NCBI RefSeq assembly: GCF_009753675.1
Contig: NZ_WQLV01000002.1
Span: forward strand, 124,001-188,000
Direction: 5' to 3'
DNA from: Parasedimentitalea huanghaiensis
GTDB lineage: Bacteria; Pseudomonadota; Alphaproteobacteria; Rhodobacterales; Rhodobacteraceae
Length of the DNA: 64,000 nt
Of the stretch, positions 44,608 through 52,930 are shown one piece after another. Position numbers and translations under genes: made by a program. A model generated the notes under the pieces. The model made no database searches, was not told the origin of the DNA, and saw only the letters and a program-made list of their open reading frames with translations. Numbering within the stretch: the first letter of the stretch is position 1; each line of letters begins with the position of its first letter.

Positions 44608-45312
44608 ATGACGATTCATATTGGTGCCGCAAAGGAAGATATTGCGGAAACCGTCTTATTGCCGGGCGATCCCTATCGCGCAAAATGGGCGGCTGAAACC
44701 TTCCTGTCGGATGTGCGTCTGGTGAATGAAGTGCGTGGGATGCTGGGGTTTACGGGAACCTGGAAGGGACATCGTGTCACCATCCAGGGCAGCGGTATGG
44801 GAATGCCGTCGCTGTCGATTTACGTCAATGAGTTGATCCGAGACTTTGATGCCCAGACTTTGATCCGAATTGGATCCTGTGGTGCCATGCAGGATAAGAT
44901 CAAACTACGTGACGTAATTGTAGCTATGACCGCCAGCACCCTGAGCACCCCATCCCGTGGGATCTTCAAAGAGCTGAACTTTGCCCCCTGTGCAGATTGG
45001 TCCTTGTTACGCGCAGCAGTCGGCGCAGCCGAGGCCAAGGGATCTACACCTCATGTTGGCGGCATCTATTCCTCGGATGTGTTCTATGATGAACGCCCTG
45101 ACCTGAATGAACAGATGGTGCGGCATGGCATTCTGGGCGTCGAAATGGAAGCCGCTGAACTGTATAATCTGGCCGCGCGCCATGGACGGCGCGCACTGGC
45201 CGTACTGACAGTGTCTGACCATCTGATCACCGGCGAAGAGCTACCTTCGGATCAACGGGAACGCAGCTTCGCCGAAATGGTGGAGATTGCTCTGGAGGCA
45301 GCCTTTAGCTGA
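44608..45312 (+). CDS. deoD: Purine-nucleoside phosphorylase, DeoD type
   Basis: A 234-residue trimeric/hexameric-type PNP that splits purine (deoxy)nucleosides with phosphate. Seen: [16 protein letters not shown] (phosphate loop), RIGSCGAMQ, and the substrate loop [14 protein letters not shown] plus [10 protein letters not shown] containing the catalytic Asp. GGAG precedes the ATG. Its end overlaps the convergent GST gene by eight bases. It could act downstream of the nucleoside-type ABC importer at 29-33 kb. Confidence 0.95.
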   Translation: MTIHIGAAKEDIAETVLLPGDPYRAKWAAETFLSDVRLVNEVRGMLGFTGTWKGHRVTIQGSGMGMPSLSIYVNELIRDFDAQTLIRIGSCGAMQDKIKLRDVIVAMTASTLSTPSRGIFKELNFAPCADWSLLRAAVGAAEAKGSTPHVGGIYSSDVFYDERPDLNEQMVRHGILGVEMEAAELYNLAARHGRRALAVLTVSDHLITGEELPSDQRERSFAEMVEIALEAAFS

Positions 45313-45973
45313 CCCCACTGCGCGCCCGCTCTCCCATTGGACCGGGGCGCCGCGCCAAAAACGACATTAGCCGTGCCGGATACCCATCTGGCACGGCATT
45401 TTTAATTGAGGTGCGATTGGTCAGTGCAAACCGCCAGGCTTTCAAAGTGGGGAATGCCGCCAGAATCTCCTGATCTAAAATGAGATCAAAGGTATCAAAG
45501 TATCGAAAAATTGTTCCCCAGACCGCATCGACCATATGGAATTGTTCGCCTTGGAATAGTGGGCCGTCCAATTCTGCTTCAATCCGCGACAATTTGGTCG
45601 ATAGCGCAGATCGCGCCTGAGCAAATGATTTATGGTCGGGCGCATTGTAAAATATTCCAATTGTTTTCAAAACATCCGAACCAAATTCGATCCATGCTCG
45701 ATGTCGTGCCTTGTCCAGTGGATCGCTGGGATGCAGCGTGCCTGGGGTGACTTCGTCCAAATACTCGACAATTACCTGACTTTCAAAAAGCACGCGGCCC
45801 TCTGCTTGAAGAAGCGGAACCCGCCCCAGCGGAGAAATCCTCTGGAACCACTCAGGTTTGTTGGCAAGATCGATATAGCTACGACGGTGCGGGATTTGTT
45901 TTTCTGTCAGCACAATGACGGCGCGCTGCACATAAGGGCAAAGATCGTGGCTGATCAGGTGGTAGTCAGTCAT
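45305..45973 (-). CDS. Glutathione S-transferase family protein
   Basis: A 222-residue GST with an N-terminal thioredoxin-like domain ([24 protein letters not shown] at 11-14 resembles the omega/beta-type active-site cysteine) and [12 protein letters not shown] for glutathione binding, then an all-helical C-terminal domain. The start at 45973 is chosen because the longer frame would cover the operators. Divergent from a MarR gene, with twin palindromes between them: a likely MarR-controlled detoxification gene. Confidence 0.92.
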   Translation of the reverse strand: MTDYHLISHDLCPYVQRAVIVLTEKQIPHRRSYIDLANKPEWFQRISPLGRVPLLQAEGRVLFESQVIVEYLDEVTPGTLHPSDPLDKARHRAWIEFGSDVLKTIGIFYNAPDHKSFAQARSALSTKLSRIEAELDGPLFQGEQFHMVDAVWGTIFRYFDTFDLILDQEILAAFPTLKAWRFALTNRTSIKNAVPDGYPARLMSFLARRPGPMGERARSGVS

Positions 45974-45988
45974 TGGGTACTCCATGTA

Positions 45989-46042
45989 GATGCATTTGCA
46001 TCGATATGGCATCGCCAACTTGCATGTCAATGCATTTGCATC
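45989..46042. promoter_or_regulatory. Twin palindromic operators between GST and MarR genes
   Basis: GATGCA-TT-TGCATC at 45989-46002 is a perfect palindrome. ATGCATTTGCATC is repeated exactly at 46030-46042, 40 bases on (about four helical turns, same face). Together they lie in the 81-base divergent gap and are the probable MarR binding sites, controlling both genes. Confidence 0.8.
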
Positions 46043-46054
46043 TAAATAGCAAAG

Positions 46055-46486
46055 ATGACCAATCCCAATTCACCCGCCACAGCCAGCTGGATCGCATTGT
46101 TTCGCGCGCAAAAACGTGCTCGCACTGCGATTGATAGCGCCCTGAACTCCGCTAACCTGCCCCCGCTTGAACAATACGACGTTCTTTGGGCACTGGAGCA
46201 GGCAATGCCACTTGGGTTACGACCCTACGAGTTGGAACAGGCCGTGCTCTTGCCTCAACACGGCATTTCGCGGCTGACCAGCCAGATGGTGAAACAGGAC
46301 CTGTTGGTCCGCCTCCCCTGCCCCGATGATAAACGTGGGTTCCGGCTGGTGCCCTCGGACAGCGGACTGCTGCTGCGACAGCGCATGTGGCAGATCTATC
46401 AACCGGTAATCACCGATTTTTTTCAGGCAAAGCTTGCCCCGGATGAAGTCCAAGAGCTGATGCAACTGCTGTGTCGTACCGGTTAA
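46055..46486 (+). CDS. MarR-family transcriptional regulator
   Basis: A 143-residue winged-helix protein. The recognition region LLPQHGISRLTSQMVKQDLLVRLPCPDDKRGFRLVPSDSG contains the DxRxx-type wing (DDKRGF). It probably represses itself and the divergent GST gene through the two ATGCATTTGCAT sites. Its stop overlaps the end of the convergent DUF1989 gene by four bases. Ligand unknown. Confidence 0.92.
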   Translation: MTNPNSPATASWIALFRAQKRARTAIDSALNSANLPPLEQYDVLWALEQAMPLGLRPYELEQAVLLPQHGISRLTSQMVKQDLLVRLPCPDDKRGFRLVPSDSGLLLRQRMWQIYQPVITDFFQAKLAPDEVQELMQLLCRTG

Positions 46487-47364
46487 CGCCCGTGACTGCC
46501 GTCATATTGGTTGACCGGAGGGCTGATCCAATCCTTTAGCGTCCCAGCTTCCGGGGCAAACATTTCGACCAGGAGCGGATGACAGCTAGCAGTGTCGCTT
46601 GAGTGTTCAGAACTGCAATCCCCACCGGGACAGGCGCTCAGCGCGCCCAACAGGTCGATCTCAGCAAAAAACTCCAGATAGTCACCGGGACGAACCGGCG
46701 AAGCCTTCATGAAATACTGTCCTGTGTCGCGTGTAAAACCAGTGCACATGAACACATTTAGCACATCGTGCACATGTGGCTCCGCCTCTGCCAGAGAGAC
46801 GCCCAGATGGTCAGCCAGTGCTCGGGTCAGGTTGGAATGGCAGCAATAGTGATACTGGTTCCCTGCCAACAGGTTTCCTGTGTATGGATCGCAACGCGTC
46901 CCAATCACATCGTGCACCGAACCACCAAAATCATCGATCCCATACCAGCCCAAGGTATCATGGATGATCGTTGCCATTGGTCGTAGGTAGGGAAAGCTGG
47001 TCCACATGCGCTCGCCTGTGGTGATGTGTGTACCGTGCAAGGCCCGCGACTTGCCTGAATAGAACCGCTCTGCCAGATCGTTTTTGTTCCACAGGTTCAA
47101 GTCCCCAACCTGAGGGCCTTCGACAGACGAAATGCGAAAAAAATGGCCTGCAGGCACTTCAAAACACGCGGCGTCGCGGGCTGGAACCAGCACCTCACCC
47201 GTTTTGACTGCCGTGCCTCGAGCCTTGCGATACGTCTCTAAATCCGCCACAGGCAGGCTGTCATTGGGATAGCAAATGACGGGCGGCACGGCACGGCGGG
47301 CAGACGCATCCGCGGGAGCGTCTGCAGAATTATAATTGGCAGTTTGGGGGGCAGGTTTATTCAT
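46483..47364 (-). CDS. DUF1989 / urea carboxylase-associated family protein
   Basis: A 293-residue protein of the DUF1989 family. Seen: VPAGHFFRISSVEGPQVGDLN, GKSRALHGTHITTGERMWT and CHSNLTRAL, with several conserved His and Cys residues that suggest a metal site. Related proteins accompany urea carboxylase in guanidine/urea degradation, but none of those genes is near here. The N-terminal 40 residues are low in complexity and lie outside the domain. Function open. Confidence 0.88.
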   Translation of the reverse strand: MNKPAPQTANYNSADAPADASARRAVPPVICYPNDSLPVADLETYRKARGTAVKTGEVLVPARDAACFEVPAGHFFRISSVEGPQVGDLNLWNKNDLAERFYSGKSRALHGTHITTGERMWTSFPYLRPMATIIHDTLGWYGIDDFGGSVHDVIGTRCDPYTGNLLAGNQYHYCCHSNLTRALADHLGVSLAEAEPHVHDVLNVFMCTGFTRDTGQYFMKASPVRPGDYLEFFAEIDLLGALSACPGGDCSSEHSSDTASCHPLLVEMFAPEAGTLKDWISPPVNQYDGSHGR

Positions 47365-47513
47365 GTCAAAGGCTCCATCTTACGCGCCCATCAACACCTG
47401 CCATGCATCCCAGTGCAAGCCCAATTGCATCAGCGGCAATACTCTTCGCCCGCTGGACCAAACACTTTCATTCGCGTCCGCACCAATCAGATATCTCCGG
47501 TTCGTTTGCAGCA

Positions 47514-47552
47514 TTGGGCGTGGCGCCGCGTTTTACGCGGCGCCACGCCCAA
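47514..47552. repeat. 18-3-18 perfect hairpin repeat, copy 2
   Basis: The left arm TTGGGCGTGGCGCCGCGT pairs perfectly with 47535-47552 across a TTT loop. It has the same size and loop length as the hairpin at 33735 and matches 15 of 18 arm positions. It lies in the gap between the divergent-end DUF1989 start and the DUF255 gene end. Confidence 0.8.
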
Positions 47553-47644
47553 CGGAAGGAAGGCATTTTAATGTCAGACGACGGGCGGGAGCGTCTGGGC
47601 CTGCAGATCAGCAATCCACCATCAATGTTTTATTTGGACGGGTG

Positions 47645-49819
47645 CTACCAAAAACTAAAACTCAGACTCTCTGGGGCCAGGCATATCTCGTCGCTACAAG
47701 ATTGCAGTGTTAGCGTAACTGCGTTTGCGCCCACTTTGATTGGTACGCTCAACTCTATCCTGCCCTCATAGAGCGCCAAGAGCGATGCCTCGTTAAACGA
47801 CAGCGTCGTAATCAGTGGATCAGGATAGGCATCTGATCCAATATCAGTTCCATTGACCTCCAGCGTGGTCGGAATGAAATAGGCCTCCAGCGGTTCATGT
47901 GCATTGATATGCCAGCCCTCCGCTATCTCGATGTTCAAGTTTAGCAGCCCCTCACCTCGGTCAATCACAGTCGAAACCAGCACCGCACCATTGGCGATGG
48001 CACGAACGGGTCCAACATCCCCACGGTTTTGTGCATCCACGGCCGCTATCGCTGCTATCCGTCGCACTGGTGCCGCTAGTGCCTGCCCCGATAGAATGTC
48101 TGTCAGCGCATCTGCTTGTTGGCTAAAAAACACATCCGAACTGCGTCGTGCCAAAGCGCTCAACAACAACTGTACCTGCGCACTCCCTGACGGCAACACG
48201 CCATCATCCAGCTGGATATAGTCGCCCAATCCCTGCGCCTCACTATTCATTTGGAACAGACCATCGCTCTGCTGAAAATGCTCTACCAGATAGTGCCCGA
48301 TGCGCTCCGCCTCGGCCAGCCAATTGCCTGCCGGGTCAGCATCGGCCAAAGCCACCAAAGCTCGCCCAAATCCAGCATAGTCCGGCAATTGCGCGTCGAT
48401 ACTGGCGATACCACCGGTATTCACCCGGTAATAGCCTTCGCCATTGCGCATTTTGGCCAGGATAAATCGCGCAGACGACTGTGCCGCAGTCAGATATTCA
48501 GGTCGATCAAAGGCTCGCGCCGCCTGCACCAATGTGACAATCATCTCCGCATTCCAGCTTAGCAGGATTTTATCATCCCGGCGGGGCTTGGGTCGGAGCA
48601 TGCGGGCTTGGCGCAGCAGTTCAAGCCCTGTATCCAGCCGCTCAACATCCACCTCTTCGCCACTCAATTGCAGCGTACTGGCTCCTTCAAAGTTACCGTC
48701 CTCTTCAACGGTTAAGGCGTCGATTAAAAACTCCGACTCTGCCCCAGCATGGGTGCGAACCTGAGCGGGCGTCCAGACGTAGAATACACCCTCTTCCAGC
48801 TCGCCGGTCGTTGTCAGGGAATCCGCATCCTCAGCCGCATAGAAACCGCCATCCGGCGCGGTCATATCTCGCAGCACATAATCAAACGCTCGTTGTGCTG
48901 CCCGGGCAAAACTTGGGTTCGGCTGCAAGCTATCTAATCGCAGCAGCACCCGGCCAATCAACGCCTGATTATACAACATCTTCTCAAAGTGAGGCACGGC
49001 CCATGCATTATCCACCGCGTAACGGTGAAACCCACCACCAACCTGGTCGTGCAGCCCACCATTGACCATCCCGGCAGCAGCTATCTGCACCACCTCCAAC
49101 AGCTCAGCATCAGAGCTCCGTTCCGCCTGATCCAACAAAAACAGCAAGCTGCTTTCCTGCGGGAATTTAGGGGCTACCCCAAACCCACCATTAAAATCAT
49201 CCATAGTTGCCAGAGATTGTTGGGCCAGCTGCGTGGCTATCTCAGCCGTCAGCGGATACGCCGCCGCCTTGCGGCCCAAATACTCGCGGACCACATTCCC
49301 AAGCGCCGTAGCGTTCTCTTCGATGTCAGGCCGATCATCGCGCCACATGGTGCTAAGCTGTTGTAAAATAGAAAGGAAGGTATCCGGTGGATAGTAGGTA
49401 CCACCATAGAACGGCTGCGCCTCACTGGTCAGAAATACCGAGTTTGGCCAACCACCTCCACCGGTGACGGTCTGAGTAACCAGCATGAACTGTTCATCCA
49501 GATCAGGGCGTTCTTCCCGGTCGATTTTGATCGCCACAAAATGCTCGTTCAGAAACGCGCCAATCTCATCGTTTTCAAAACTTTCCTCTTCCATCACATG
49601 GCACCAGTGACACGACGCATAGCCGATGGATAAGAAAATTGGCTTACCCTCGGTCCGGGCCTTGTTCAGGGCTTCGGGTCCCCAGGGGTACCAATCCACC
49701 ACGTTGTACAGATGTTGTTTCAGATAGGGCGAGGTTTGACCCACAAGGTGGTTGGCGGCCCGGTCCTGTGCAAGCACCGGGCTGGCCAACAGAAATAGCG
49801 CAACAATAATGGATTTCAT
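47645..49819 (-). CDS. Exported DUF255 thioredoxin-like protein fused to a DsbD-alpha-like domain
   Basis: A 724-residue protein with a signal peptide (MKSIIVALFLLASPVLA). The DUF255/YyaL thioredoxin-like domain follows, with Cys70 and Cys73 in ASCHWCHVMEEESF, then a six-hairpin glycosidase-like middle region. The C-terminal about 110 residues (from IDRGEGLLNLNIEIAEGWHIN) resemble the DsbD N-terminal domain and end with Cys708 and Cys713 (CSDEIC). YyaL relatives are normally cytosolic and lack this tail. A periplasmic thiol-redox role is inferred. Confidence 0.9.
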   Translation of the reverse strand: MKSIIVALFLLASPVLAQDRAANHLVGQTSPYLKQHLYNVVDWYPWGPEALNKARTEGKPIFLSIGYASCHWCHVMEEESFENDEIGAFLNEHFVAIKIDREERPDLDEQFMLVTQTVTGGGGWPNSVFLTSEAQPFYGGTYYPPDTFLSILQQLSTMWRDDRPDIEENATALGNVVREYLGRKAAAYPLTAEIATQLAQQSLATMDDFNGGFGVAPKFPQESSLLFLLDQAERSSDAELLEVVQIAAAGMVNGGLHDQVGGGFHRYAVDNAWAVPHFEKMLYNQALIGRVLLRLDSLQPNPSFARAAQRAFDYVLRDMTAPDGGFYAAEDADSLTTTGELEEGVFYVWTPAQVRTHAGAESEFLIDALTVEEDGNFEGASTLQLSGEEVDVERLDTGLELLRQARMLRPKPRRDDKILLSWNAEMIVTLVQAARAFDRPEYLTAAQSSARFILAKMRNGEGYYRVNTGGIASIDAQLPDYAGFGRALVALADADPAGNWLAEAERIGHYLVEHFQQSDGLFQMNSEAQGLGDYIQLDDGVLPSGSAQVQLLLSALARRSSDVFFSQQADALTDILSGQALAAPVRRIAAIAAVDAQNRGDVGPVRAIANGAVLVSTVIDRGEGLLNLNIEIAEGWHINAHEPLEAYFIPTTLEVNGTDIGSDAYPDPLITTLSFNEASLLALYEGRIELSVPIKVGANAVTLTLQSCSDEICLAPESLSFSFW

Positions 49820-49933
49820 GAAAAGCTCCTATTTCGAGCTGCCTAACATGTATGCGCCAGCCTCTTCCCTCACAAACCCGCGAGGAGAACGACCCATTGA
49901 CAATGACCGGTCAAAATCACTGATTGGGTTGCT

Positions 49934-50131
49934 TTAGCGGTTCTGTTGGTCACCCAGGCATTCCCGGGGACTGTTCTCGCCAAGGTCACGTGCTCCGCAA
50001 AAGGCGCAGCGCCATTCGCCCACGCGCTTGTCTTGACGCCACCGGCAATTGCGGGTCAGCGTCGAGGTTTGGTGGCGCCACACAAAGTAGCCCAACACAC
50101 CAGCCAACAAGAGAAGTAATAGAATGGGCAT
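49934..50131 (-). CDS. Small membrane-anchored zinc-ribbon-like protein
   Basis: A 65-residue protein with an N-terminal transmembrane helix (MPILLLLLLAGVLGYFVW) and a soluble tail containing RNCRW, WRCAFCGARD and a further Cys at ECL; the four cysteines could bind zinc. I recognise the NCRWRQD pattern from small Rhodobacterales proteins but know no function. The start has a clean hydrophobic N-terminus; no operon partner is obvious. Confidence 0.7.
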   Translation of the reverse strand: MPILLLLLLAGVLGYFVWRHQTSTLTRNCRWRQDKRVGEWRCAFCGARDLGENSPRECLGDQQNR

Positions 50132-50221
50132 GATGCCTATCTAGCGGGTGATCTCAGACCTGAACAACAGCTTTTGCGCTGAATGTTGCAAGTCCCGCAC
50201 AACACCGCTGATTATCTCACC

Positions 50222-50389
50222 TTAGGCCGCTGAGTAATACGGTACAAAAGGACTTCCCGGCCGGTCGTCTTTCGGCTGGTTCAACCTCTGCACCAGCTCT
50301 ACTTGAGGCGTATAATAGGCCCAGGCTGCGTCCAAAATCTTCAGCGCTTCTTGCGCCTGTTTGCTGGGCAACTGCTTAACTGTCTGCAT
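50222..50389 (-). CDS. Small conserved-looking hypothetical protein
   Basis: 55 residues from the ATG at 50389, which has GGGAG eight bases before it; the longer frame to 50464 has no such site. The sequence MQTVKQLPSKQAQEALKILD continues as an amphipathic helix with AWAYYTP, and a Pro-rich C-terminus ends PYYSAA. It lies beyond the sdh terminator, so it is transcribed separately. Function unknown. Confidence 0.65.
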   Translation of the reverse strand: MQTVKQLPSKQAQEALKILDAAWAYYTPQVELVQRLNQPKDDRPGSPFVPYYSAA

Positions 50390-50534
50390 CTGATGTCTCC
50401 CGAGTAATAAGAGGACGTTCGCGCTTGCAGAAAAGATAGGCGCAGCCAACGTTGGTGACATCACATGTTATCGCAGTGTTGCTATGCAAATACCGCATGG
50501 CATCTATTGTTGGGCCAGGTTGAGAAGGCAAAAT

Positions 50535-50564
50535 GCAAAACGCCACCCAATTCAGGGTGGCGTT
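50535..50564 (-). terminator. Intrinsic terminator of the sdh operon
   Basis: Read on the minus strand: AACGCCACCC-TGAATT-GGGTGGCGTTTTG, a 10-bp stem, 6-base loop and T-tract, 26 bases after the sdhB stop. Confidence 0.85.
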
Positions 50565-50589
50565 GCAGTGCATGAATGTGTTGGACGCG

Positions 50590-51369
50590 TTACAGCGTGC
50601 GCTCCAGCATCATCTTTTTGATGTTGGCAATGGCTTCTGCCGGGTTCAAACCTTTGGGGCAGGTCTGAGTACAGTTCATGATGGTGTGACAGCGGTACAG
50701 CTTGAACGGATCTTCCAGCTCGTCCAGCCGCTCACCTGTTGCTTCATCGCGACTATCAATAATCCAGCGGTAGGCATGCAGCAGTGCGGCTGGCCCAAGG
50801 TAGCGGTCGCCATTCCACCAGTAAGATGGGCAAGAGGTTGAGCAACTGGCGCACATCACACATTCATACAGACCGTCCAGCTTCTTGCGGTCTTCGATGG
50901 TCTGCTTCCATTCCTTGGCAGGGCGATTGGTCTTGGTTTCCAACCAAGGCATGATGCTGGCGTGCTGAGCATAAAAATGCGTCAGATCCGGGATCAGGTC
51001 ACGCACTACGGGCATATGCGGCAGCGGATAGATCTTCACATCACCCTTGATCTCATCCATGCCGTAAATGCAGGCCAGCGTGTTGATACCGTCGATATTC
51101 ATCGCACAGGATCCACAGATACCCTCGCGGCAAGACCGGCGGAACGTCAGCGTCGGGTCAATCTCATTTTTGATCTTGATCAGCGCATCCAGCACCATCG
51201 GACCACAGGTGTCCATGTCCAGGAAATAAGTATCCACCCGCGGATTTGCGCCATCATCCGGAGACCAGCGGTAAATCTGGAATTTACGAATGTTGTTGCT
51301 TCCGCTGGGTTTCGGCCAGGTCTTTCCCGTAGTAATTTTTGAATTCTTCGGGAGTGCGAGTTCGACCAT
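50590..51369 (-). CDS. sdhB: Succinate dehydrogenase iron-sulfur subunit SdhB
   Basis: A 259-residue SdhB. The cluster motifs are all present: 2Fe-2[10 protein letters not shown] with a fourth Cys in TLAC; 4Fe-4[12 protein letters not shown]; and 3Fe-4[15 protein letters not shown]. It carries electrons from SdhA to quinone at the inner membrane. Unusually it is separated from sdhA by three other genes; a 60-codon ORF directly precedes it. GGAG is present before the ATG (AAGGAGACAGATC). Confidence 0.97.
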   Translation of the reverse strand: MVELALPKNSKITTGKTWPKPSGSNNIRKFQIYRWSPDDGANPRVDTYFLDMDTCGPMVLDALIKIKNEIDPTLTFRRSCREGICGSCAMNIDGINTLACIYGMDEIKGDVKIYPLPHMPVVRDLIPDLTHFYAQHASIMPWLETKTNRPAKEWKQTIEDRKKLDGLYECVMCASCSTSCPSYWWNGDRYLGPAALLHAYRWIIDSRDEATGERLDELEDPFKLYRCHTIMNCTQTCPKGLNPAEAIANIKKMMLERTL

Positions 51370-51384
51370 GATCTGTCTCCTTGC

Positions 51385-51567
51385 TTAGCCGCACACCAGC
51401 TGAGCCGTTACGGCACCTTGCTGACAGCAGTTCATTTCGTCGGATGCCGGCGCCAAATCTGTGACGACGCCGAGCGTGTGAATTCCACCTGCACCATGGC
51501 AAGTGGACTTTGTTCTTAAAGATGTGGAACTGGTGGCCACATTTCGGTCTGGGCACAAATCAGTCAT
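51385..51567 (-). CDS. 60-residue cysteine-rich protein within the sdh operon
   Basis: ATG 51567 overlaps the stop of the sulfotransferase-like gene (ATGA) and has AGG a few bases before. The 60-residue product has Cys in DLCPDR, TCHGAGG, NCCQQ and a final LVCG, five in all. The end is 15 bases before sdhB. Coupling on one side and location inside an operon argue it is real, but I do not recognise a family. A metal- or cluster-related role is only a guess. Confidence 0.6.
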   Translation of the reverse strand: MTDLCPDRNVATSSTSLRTKSTCHGAGGIHTLGVVTDLAPASDEMNCCQQGAVTAQLVCG

Positions 51568-52445
51568 TTCCTGACCTTTTCAGATTGAGAATTCGCCCCA
51601 GCGATCCGCGCCAATAACGCCGCATCACGGGGAAACAGCCGTTCCAGTCGATCAGTCAATGCTGTGTCATGAGCCGCCAACTGTAACACAGCGGCAAATT
51701 CCGGTTCTTCGGCCATCTGCTGCCAACGTCGGTTGGTCTGCAGTTTGTCCACACTATCGGCTTCTTTCTGAAAGGAAGAACCGCCGCCGTAGCGTTGCAC
51801 CCGGCCCAGCGTATTGTCTCGCACAGGCAGATTGAGCTGGTTCAAAATCGCAGCCCGATAGCTCTCGTCTCGCATCCAGTCGTCATAGCAAATACAGGTA
51901 TGTTGCAGCGTCTCAGCTTGCTCGACCTGTCGCAATACGCCGGAATAGATATCTATAGAGTGCAACAGGATCGCATTTCGGCGTAGCAGGCTGTAGCCCG
52001 TGTTGGCCTGCATCTTCTTCAGCAGTGACGCCGCCCAGTTCAAAAAACTGCGATAGATCAGCACATCGCCAGACAGAAGCGTTTCATCAAACGGTCCCGA
52101 TACGGCGCGCTTAGGCGCAAACTCGGCAGTCGTGACATCTTCATAGGAAATCAACAACATCGCGCCATCACCGGCTGTTCCCGCAACCGATGCCAGATCC
52201 TTTTGCGCAATCTGGTGTGAAACCAGTTCACCATCTAGTTCAATGGCCCGGAAACTCTTGAGCGGATCTGTGGCGGGTTTGCAATTGTTCAGGAATACAG
52301 AACGCCCCGTTGTCGCATTCCGCTGCAACCAATTGGCAATTGCGTGGTTTCCCGAACGTCGCATCCCAAACATTCGCAGCGCCTGACCTGGCGCAAACCC
52401 CAGCCGTGCCCACTCGTTGGGTTGTTCTATCGCCCGGGCTCCCAT
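51564..52445 (-). CDS. Sulfotransferase-like P-loop protein within the sdh operon
   Basis: A 293-residue protein whose N-terminal MFGMRRSGNHAIANWLQRN (about 25-43) matches the phosphosulfate-binding start of a sulfotransferase-like family (RSGNHAI..WL). Further segments such as LIYRSFLNWAASLL fit the fold. It is coupled to the lipoprotein gene upstream (TGATG) and the 60-residue ORF downstream (ATGA). Why it lies between sdhA and sdhB is not clear. The acceptor is unknown and activity unproven. Confidence 0.75.
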   Translation of the reverse strand: MGARAIEQPNEWARLGFAPGQALRMFGMRRSGNHAIANWLQRNATTGRSVFLNNCKPATDPLKSFRAIELDGELVSHQIAQKDLASVAGTAGDGAMLLISYEDVTTAEFAPKRAVSGPFDETLLSGDVLIYRSFLNWAASLLKKMQANTGYSLLRRNAILLHSIDIYSGVLRQVEQAETLQHTCICYDDWMRDESYRAAILNQLNLPVRDNTLGRVQRYGGGSSFQKEADSVDKLQTNRRWQQMAEEPEFAAVLQLAAHDTALTDRLERLFPRDAALLARIAGANSQSEKVRK

Positions 52446-52930
52446 CAGTTATCCCCCGAAAGAGAGGATCGAATGGTTGAGCCCCCCCGTAGGAACTCGA
52501 TAGCTCGCTGTTGTTGAGCCGCAGTTAACTGCTTCCAGAGTTGCGTATCCCCTGGCATAAGGGGGTATTGTGTGGGTAAGTCAAAATTCCCGCTCACGGC
52601 ATTTGCCTCGGGAACGGGCGCTCTGCTTGACTGCACTTGGGTATAGCTTGCACCACCACCAACTGCGATCAGACAGTCATTGTAGCGACTTTCATAGATG
52701 CCTTTGGAAATACCAGAACCAATTGCGGCTCCGATCGACGACGCCATCGCATTCCCACCAGAATAGCTCTGGTTCGCACTGGCTTGCCGTACACGCTGCA
52801 TCCCTGCGTCTAAGTCATCGCGACATTCTTGCACTGTTGTCGGGGCAGGTCCCTGTTCTGCTGGGGCCGAGCATCCTGCGATGCCCGCCGCCAGACAGGA
52901 AACCAAAACGAACCGGCCCCTTACAATCAT
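52445..52930 (-). CDS. Putative lipoprotein within the sdh operon
   Basis: A 161-residue protein with a lipoprotein signal: lipobox AGIAGC with Cys20. A glycine-rich segment SSIGAAIGSGISKGIYES (about 65-82) resembles the glycine-zipper of outer-membrane lipoproteins, flanked by two more Cys. Its ATG overlaps the sdhA stop and its stop overlaps the sulfotransferase-like start. No known link with succinate dehydrogenase; function unknown. Confidence 0.8.
   Translation of the reverse strand: MIVRGRFVLVSCLAAGIAGCSAPAEQGPAPTTVQECRDDLDAGMQRVRQASANQSYSGGNAMASSIGAAIGSGISKGIYESRYNDCLIAVGGGASYTQVQSSRAPVPEANAVSGNFDLPTQYPLMPGDTQLWKQLTAAQQQRAIEFLRGGSTIRSSLSGDN

Noticed and set aside
47571-47771. In-frame ATG giving a short plus-strand protein over the DUF255 gene end
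   Set aside because: Most of it is antisense to the DsbD-alpha-like domain; no support beyond an open frame.
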